From Brachycybe producta (taxonomy: Eukaryota; Arthropoda; Diplopoda; Playtdesmida; Andrognathidae), in assembly GCA_036925085.1 (NCBI GenBank), contig JAUPFP010000041.1, positions 1,084,001-1,148,000 on the forward strand: 64,000 nt of DNA. Direction: 5' to 3'. The translations under genes and the position numbers were made by a program. Under the pieces are notes generated by a model. The model worked only from the letters and a program-made list of their open reading frames with translations. It had not been told where the DNA came from and made no database searches. Positions 57,830-64,000 of this stretch are shown here, piece by piece (within the stretch, counting starts at the first letter, position 1; the number at the start of each line of letters is the position of its first letter).

Positions 57830-57851
57830 CTAACCTAACCTAACCTAACCC
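57830..57851. repeat. (CTAAC)4 microsatellite
   Basis: Four CTAAC units inside decayed env. The complement is (GTTAG), the pentamer register seen in arthropod-type telomeres, but the run is far too short to be telomeric. Confidence 0.85.
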
Positions 57852-58638
57852 AAAGTAAACTATTAAGTACTGACTCCTTCAGTACTCACCTTGGAAATGA
57901 TTTTATTAAATTTAGTGATCAAATTGTCACTGTCAGTACAAATGGAACACTAATTATGAGAAAAGATGGTATTGAACAAATATACCATGTTAAAGAGGAT
58001 AAATTATCATCCCAACAAAAATTAGTATGGATTCTGTATCCATACATGTATTATTTGTAACTTCTGAAGGAAAAACTTTAGATGGCATGTTTGCAGTATA
58101 AGGACACAATAAGGGTCATAGAATAAATTGTATCATTTGCATGAAATTCTTTGTAAATTTATCTTGTATGCCTACATACCTATCTTATGGTATTATTATA
58201 TCACTGATATTATTGACCAGTATGTCTATATTATATTTAAGAATAGCTATAAAAAGCCTTATTGATATAATAAGATTTAGTTTTAAAACCTGCTATTGTA
58301 TATGTTATGGTTTTAAAAAATGCATGAGACTAACCATGATTGTAGGTGTTGTAAGTGGCAACACAATAAAGGGAAAAGTTAATACAGACCAAAAACAGAA
58401 TTGAAACCATGAGATTACTTGAAGAGGGTATTCCCAATCCTGTTCATCCGACACTGATTTATATTATAATATTTGTGGGAATACTCTTAAGCTGCTGTTT
58501 ATCATAGCTAAATGTACTGAGCACAAGCTTATTCAATCAAAAATCGTAGAATGCCATGATACATTGGCCGGGCAAAAATGCCAACTATCCACCCAGCTCC
58601 AAGTAATACTCACAAATTTAGAATACACCAGTTGTTTA

Positions 58639-59120
58639 TTTGAATTTGAATTTGAAAAATTACTCTGCAAGCAGCCATAAAGGCCTATGGCAGAGGGACA
58701 AGAGTCCAAGTGCAGCATAGAAAATGCATTGTCAAAACCAGAAAATATAAAACCCTAATGATATAAACCCAACAACAATTTCAATATTTTTTAATGCTGC
58801 AAATATATGCATTGTCAAAACAAAACAAAATTATGACTCCCATAAAATACGTTTTTCCTGCACAAAATCCCCAGCAAGCGAGTTCCATTGTTGAATCGCC
58901 CTCGGGACAAATGACCAGTAATAAGAATCTGTTCGTGCAAAAATCTCTCCAACTTTGTTAGAGTGGTCACCCCTACCCAAATATAATGCCCTGCAAAGTT
59001 TACTTGAAGTAGGTTTAGGGCAAGAGCCTTCTAGCATTCGATTAAAGATATTAAGATTAAAATCTGAACGTCTTGCAAGTAAACTATCCCAACCAAGCTC
59101 TGAAAGCATTTTAGTTACAC
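58639..59120 (-). mobile_element. second CR1/L2-like LINE copy, 482 bp (TSD TGTTTA)
   Basis: Matches the 3' end of the LINE at 48844-51690 almost base for base, including the AAATTC-type tail (here repeated once more). TGTTTA lies at 58633-58638 and 59121-59126. Severely 5'-truncated; inserted in env. Confidence 0.9.
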
Positions 59121-60557
59121 TGTTTATGGCTAACTGATGAACAGGGCACCAATATGGTAAACCTGGAAGTAACATTTAATTCAGTTAATTGTGACTGGAT
59201 GATACAAAAAAATGTATTATACTTTTCCTACAAAGTTGTATTCTATTAACCAAGTTGCATGTCCTCAAAATGCACACTGTGGTTGGGGTGAACACTGCCA
59301 TGAAAATTATAAGTTCGAAGCTCTAACAAAAGAAGCCTTAGATTGGCCTGGGGTCACAGATTGTTATGCAGGTGATTCGGGAAGCATGTGTATTATAATT
59401 GACTCCCAACCTTGTCATCATTTTCGGTGGTATCTAAAACCTGACAACCTACAGTATATCAAAAGAGTAGTGAGTATGGACTGTTTCCCCACAATCAAGT
59501 TTGTAATAAAGAAAAATGGTACTGATGAAACATTTTTTGTTAAAAAAGCAAGACACTTGCCTGGGGATATATTTGTAGAAATACTAGGTACCTTTGATCA
59601 GCCAACTGATCTAATTTCGAGACATTTAGTAGTTTGGCATAATAAGCCCTGGCGGCTTATCTTGAAACTGCTGCTGAACCACACCCCCCATTAAGAGGAC
59701 AAATTGGAGATGTCCAAGCTGGATTTCCTATGGCAAGCACCTTTATTTTTGATCCAAAAATGGTTGATTGTAAATTTTATGAAAAAAGAATGACGTGTCA
59801 TAAGCAAGCATCATATTTAGAAGACTTAATATCTATAATTTTTAATTATATTTTAATTAATAATCTACTCCCTTTAACAATCTCCAATCATAGAATGTTA
59901 ATAACCTCTACCCAAATAACATCTAGCCCTGCAAGTCCAAATTTCTATAAATAACTTAAAAGTAACGTTGCACACCACTAAAGTACGCCCTAGACTCGAA
60001 AAAGTTATTTTGCATACTGGTTGCTTTTCATGCGTCCTAATGGCCACTATATATATAGAAGCTTATAGCGCCTGCCTACCTGGTGAAGTACAAGTAACGT
60101 TTGACACCACTACGATGGCAACTAGAACCATTTCTCTAAAAACACACCCTGAAAAACATATGATACAGCTTAAATTAGATAGTAAATGCATACATGAAAA
60201 ATATGCCTTACTTCTAAGGTGAAGTCATGAAGTCTTTGAAGGTTGTTTTGAGGATCCCCCATTAGTATTTAACCAACCCAATGAATCAATTACTAGTTCA
60301 ATAGGAGGTTATTCTCCTGGAGAACTACTGAGCATAACAAATGTAATGCATAGCATGTTTGGTGCATTAGGATCCACCTTATATTCCCTCCATTATTGTA
60401 ATTTTGGTCATAGTCCTAGCTCTATATATTTTTTCTTGTGTACTAAGTGTTTTAAAAAGATAAATTTTTGTAAAAAAGAAAAAAAAATTAACAAACAATA
60501 CACCAGTTCTTGTGTTTGTGCAAGTGTTTGTGAGTGTTCATTAATTAACAAAAAATA

Positions 60558-61051
60558 ATGGCTACATTTGAAGAGCAGTTACAGGCACTAGATGCCTTAC
60601 TGTGGCTTAAACTACTAAGGAAAAGATACCCATGTTTTTAAATATTGCTAAAAAATGTGTTCACAGAAAAAGAAAACTCCTAGAATAAAAATATCCTGGA
60701 AATTCTACTGTAAATGCCATAAAAAGAGAGCAAAAAACTAAAAGAATTGTGGAAATTCTTAACAAGAATTTCAAAAAACTCAGCAAGACAACAAAAGGAA
60801 GAAAGGTTGTGAAAACCTCAACAGGGCCTCCTATTGAAAAGGCAAAAATCATCAACAAACCAAAATCTTCAAAAGAAAAGAGACTTCTGGAAAAGGGCAA
60901 GACATCATCTTCCCAACAAGCAGGCACAGAAAAGCAACTACCACAAAAAGGAACCTTAACTAAAACCCAGAAAACGAACCTAAGACGAAGGGCATTGCAA
61001 CAGCACCGGAAGACAGAACAATCCATTCAGATAATTGATTTAACTAACTAA
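60558..61051 (+). CDS. Lys-rich accessory ORF between env and 3' LTR
   Basis: 60749-61051 is an open frame of 100 codons, very basic, with KTTKGRKVVKTSTGPP, TLTKTQKTNLRRRALQQHRK and an end SIQIIDLTN. The frame is open back to about 60690. An ATG at 60558 (MATFEEQLQALDALLWLKLL) opens 27 codons in another frame and may be its displaced start. No known domain was recognised. Position and charge suggest a nucleic-acid-binding accessory protein, as in complex retroviruses; that is inference. Confidence 0.45.
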
Positions 61052-61098
61052 TCTATTTTGGTTTCTAGTTTAAAACTAATAAATGTTTTAAAAATAAT

Positions 61099-61112
61099 CT
61101 TGGGGGTAGGAA
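61099..61112 (+). promoter_or_regulatory. polypurine tract
   Basis: CTTGGGGGTAGGAA directly before the 3' LTR. It shares GGGGGTAGG with the tract of the gag-env element. Confidence 0.75.
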
Positions 61113-62341
61113 TGTTACATGCTAAAAACATGTAACATGTATGTTTTCTAATAGTATTACTATTTTGATATAGTAGTTATTAAAATTATCTTTCACATTT
61201 TGAAATAGGCCTATAACATAAAAAGAGGACACAAATATTTTACATTTAAGCAATTTAGCATTTAAGAGGGTAGTGGATAAAATGTTTTTTATGTACAAAA
61301 AACTTTTTCAAGTTTTTTCAAGATGTGGTGGTGGGGTTTGAGTTTTTTGTATTTTTTGTAGTTTTGTTGTTAGGCTTACATAATAAAGCCATCTCTTTTT
61401 AATCCCCTGTTATGTTTGTACATAACAGGACAGTGGAACAAAGATAGAGGTATGACTGAAATAGCCATACACACATTAAAAATGGGACTTTATACATTAA
61501 AGAAAACTAAATAAAAAGTCGCCCTCCCCCTCCCAAATACATTAAAAAGAAAAAACGCCCAACTTGTTTCACTGGTCCTGGTTATAAAAATAAGACTATA
61601 GATTAAAAATACATTTTTGTTATTTTTCATATACTTAATATTCAATTCACACCAACAAAATAAGCCAATCAGCAGTAGAGCAGTGGATTTCAAAGAAAGT
61701 GAAAATAGTATAAATAAGCGGAATTGTAAACTTAACTTTCACTGGGATTTTGGCTTTTGCCATCACATCCAAAGGAAACCACTGAAGCTCTGCTAGGTTG
61801 GTATGCCTAAGATTGTTGATGTCATCTGGTCCGTGGAATACCACTGTGTTTAGTTGTGCTGCTTTCAGTGGCTGTAACAGTGAACAAACCTAGGATATAA
61901 GCCTATGTGTTTGTTTACACAGTACACTGATTTGTAACACAATCTAACCGTGCAACCACTGTGTTCAGTTGTGTTGGAAGGTACTTAGAGAAGCATTTGC
62001 AATTGAAAGGCATATTAACTCCAACATGGACATCTTGATGTAAGCTGTGTAATCTGGTTTTTTCTTATTTTCTTTTTTCATTATTTTTTTGTATTATTTT
62101 TATGGACATTTTTTTATTATGTGGTAGAACTTTTTTAATTTCATATTATTATTATATTCATATTAGGGCTGGGGACCAAACCATGTATAACATAACATGA
62201 TTCATTAAAACATTTTTCTTATTAATTTGTGAAATCATTGTATGTCTTAAATGGTCTTCAGTGGCCGAATATCGAACCTAAAGTTAAAAACAGTTACTCC
62301 TTCTTATAATAAAGCCTTCGGTCACTCAAGGAGAAGTAACA
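61113..62341 (+). mobile_element. 3' LTR of the Ty3/gypsy-type element
   Basis: 1,229 bp, aligned over its whole length with 44517-45763 but with many substitutions and several small indels (for example near 61270-61345 and 61830). Keeps TATAAATA (61709) and AATAAA (62308). Followed by AAAC. Confidence 0.9.
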
Positions 62342-62398
62342 AAACTTTAAACTCATTTCCCCCCAAAAAAGTTTTTTTTAGTTGTGCCACGCTTCAAG

Positions 62399-64000
62399 CC
62401 GAGATGCGCTACGTACAATTCAATGAAGTTGTCCCTGTGCCTTTCTCTACAAGGGCGTTCACAGACGAGAAACTTTTTGTCCCCAAGATTTATCATGGAC
62501 TGCGTGAAGCAGTCAGCGCGTGGACAAAACCGACCACTTCAGTCGAATCTATGCGACTATTTTTTTGGCAGTCCATTCAACTAGACTAAGACCACTTTCC
62601 AACTGTTGGTCGTGGACTGGAACGTACAATATACATACGAACATTCGAATACACATCGACCACTTTCGGCAATTCAAATAATCATCGCTTGTCTGTGAAC
62701 GCCCTTAGCTGATTTCTCACACATGATGCCTTGAATAAAACCTGTCATAGCATGTGGAACCGGACCTTTAAGCAACCGGTAACTATACACTGACACTCGT
62801 TTGCTTCTTAATGTGTGATATCAAATGACTTAGCGTGAATAACTATAGCCTAGAACCTGTCCCGGCTACGACCATGTCAGTATTTGCAAAAACAATGATT
62901 CTCATGATTCTTCTAAAATCTTCCATTGTCTTATCAAAAAGTTATCATAGTTACCGGAACCCTTAATGCATGAAATGACTATAGTTGAACCCATTAGTTG
63001 ATGCATTTAGTCACAGTAAGACAACAACTGAAGGCTTTTGATTACAGTGGATTCATATTGGTAGATCAACTGTTCCCATCTAACCGGCTAACATGAGATA
63101 AGCGCATTTCACATGACTAGCCAAAAATCATGCATCCTAACCAAGGCAGGCACAATGGTTTCATGTACACCCTAGGCGAGACTTCAAATTTGCACCCGAT
63201 TTAAAATTCAAGATCATATAATATAATTTACCCCTACACTAATCACCAACTATTCCACTTCTTAGTGAACTTTAAATTACTATGTCTTAGCTGTATACAT
63301 GTACCAAGCATGTCAAACTCACGGCCCACAACGAATATTTTTGCAGTTCAGTCCCTGTCCGATCCAGAATTACTAACATTTAACTTGGGTCAGTTTTGAA
63401 AGTAATCACTGCGAACAAGATTTCTCCCGATGTAGGAAATATTGTAGCAGAGATACCATCGTTGGATTTTCTAGGCAGTGGCATGCCGTGCATGGTGTTT
63501 GCAGGGCCAGTGCAAGGGTTTCATGCGCCATAAGCAAGACTTAGAATTTGCGCCACAGTTGTATTTTGTACCATCCATCCATCACTCTAAATACCAACAA
63601 GCTTACCTATTCATCTCTCATAAAGGATCACCCAAACCAAAGCAGGACACAGGTGCGGGAACCTTAATCACATGAAAAACGTCAATCATATGTTTTAAAT
63701 GGTAGACCGTGTGAACACGTCGCATCTACCATTCCGTGGTGACATAAAGTGTTTGTGTGAAGTGGACATTAAATTTAAATCAGATTTAAACCACTTTCAC
63801 AACTGTAAAATGGTTTAATTAGATCTGTAGCCCTTCTACCACAATCTGATATACAGTATACTTATACAACATTGTGTTTAAAAATGACTTTTCACCAGAA
63901 TACACATCCAATGCAATCAAAAGCCATAATCAATTACTAATGACTATAAACACTCACACACACGTCGTTTTTATTAAGATACAGCTGAGCATCAACGTAC
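62399..64000. other. terminal stretch without supported gene
   Basis: No coding exon can be supported; short open frames lack domain content or splice sites. AGCATGTCAAACTCACGGCC at about 63308 resembles the end of a common hAT-type element, but no partner end is visible. A short inverted pair (GGACATTAAATTTAAATCAG / GGTTTAATTAGATCTG) around 63764-63827 may be another MITE. Confidence 0.4.

Larger units (their letters stand above)
57274..60470 (+). pseudogene. env: env of the Ty3/gypsy-type element, decayed
   Basis: Related to the env at 37738. 57274-57726 gives a signal peptide and the Cys-rich N-terminal part, ending at a stop at 57724-57726. 57740-58100 continues in broken frames, with a (CTAAC)4 run at 57830-57850. 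58141-58404 holds the paired membrane segments. The Gc-like start at about 58510-58638 is interrupted by a LINE. 59146-59694 holds the conserved Cys/Trp region and 59730-60222 later parts. A hydrophobic segment near 60380-60455 closes it. At least six breaks are present, so it cannot yield a full protein. Confidence 0.8.
44517..62341 (+). mobile_element. Ty3/gypsy-type LTR retrotransposon with env and GTSF1-like ORF (TSD AAAC)
   Basis: LTRs of about 1.24 kb start TGTTACATG and end AAGTAACA, flanked by AAAC (44513-44516 and 62342-62345). Internal order is primer site, GTSF1-like ORF, 2.2 kb of repeats, CCHC nucleocapsid, protease, RT, RNase H, integrase, acidic pol tail, env, Lys-rich ORF, polypurine tract. 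Integrase after RNase H places it with Ty3/gypsy. Three later insertions (two LINE copies, one hAT) total about 5.4 kb, leaving about 12.4 kb. Many stops and frameshifts show it is dead; the LTRs differ more than those of the gag-env element. Confidence 0.85.
44353..62398. mobile_element. possible small TIR element split by the large LTR retrotransposon
   Basis: About 50 bases at 44353-44403 (GGTGGCACAATTCAAAAAAA...) are the near-complement of the bases just after the 3' LTR (62342-62396, ...GTTGTGCCACGCTTC). If they are the two ends of one element, it was only about 220 bp before the LTR retrotransposon inserted near its right end. No target duplication found. Confidence 0.4.

Noticed and set aside
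57830-57851. Telomere-like (CTAAC)n run
   Set aside because: Only four units, inside a decayed env gene. Not a telomere or telomere insertion.
57274-60470. Functional envelope gene in the second element
   Set aside because: Multiple stops, frame changes and a LINE insertion.

Overview
The window is animal nuclear DNA: AT-rich, with multi-exon genes carrying GT..AG introns, a secreted multidomain receptor, and layers of mobile elements. The species cannot be named from this sequence. An invertebrate fits the domain mix and the transposon families. No rRNA gene, intact tRNA gene, CRISPR array or prokaryotic operon was seen.

Region 1 (about 294-29403, + strand) is one large gene. I could chain about 33 exons by matching splice sites and reading phase. 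They encode a single-pass membrane protein of roughly 3,600 residues. In order it has a signal peptide, a Ser/Thr-rich mucin-like stretch, a WAP-like and other Cys-rich modules, a cadherin-like module, more Ser/Thr-rich sequence, Cys-rich 'CxxCGGNG' modules, an IPT/TIG-like module, a REJ-like region, a long (Ser-Asn-Ser-x-Pro-Asn-Ser-x)n repeat, a GAIN-like region with a GPS-like motif, two SEA-like modules, one membrane helix and a short tail with a PPAY motif. It resembles the ectodomain of the polycystin-1/PKDREJ class but has no PLAT domain and no multi-pass channel part. Its introns hold solo LTRs in opposite orientation, a TIR element with internal tandem repeats, a MITE and a 240-bp alternating purine-pyrimidine tract.

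Region 2 (29404-32723) is intergenic, with LTR relics and a dispersed repeat shared with the gene's largest intron.

Region 3 (32724-43384) is a hAT-like element with 8-bp target duplication CTTATGAC. A young LTR retrotransposon (33530-42747, TSD TTTA) sits inside it. This retroelement has gag and a bunyavirus-like Gn-Gc type env but no pol. Its env carries one stop and one frameshift. Next comes a decayed hAT relic (43449-44189) containing a tRNA-like fragment.

Region 4 (44517-62341, TSD AAAC) is an older Ty3/gypsy-type LTR element with the same tRNA primer site and a related env. It has zinc-knuckle nucleocapsid, protease, reverse transcriptase, RNase H and integrase remains, a decayed env and a small Lys-rich ORF before the 3' LTR. 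It has been hit by a CR1/L2-like LINE (48844-51690), an internally deleted hAT transposon (53770-55804, TSD GTTTAGAC) and a second LINE copy (58639-59120, TSD TGTTTA). Just after its primer binding site is a small ORF that looks like GTSF1/Asterix, the CHHC zinc-finger cofactor of Piwi proteins. A transposon carrying a piece of the host's transposon-silencing machinery is the most striking observation here.

Region 5 (62342-64000) has no gene that I can support.
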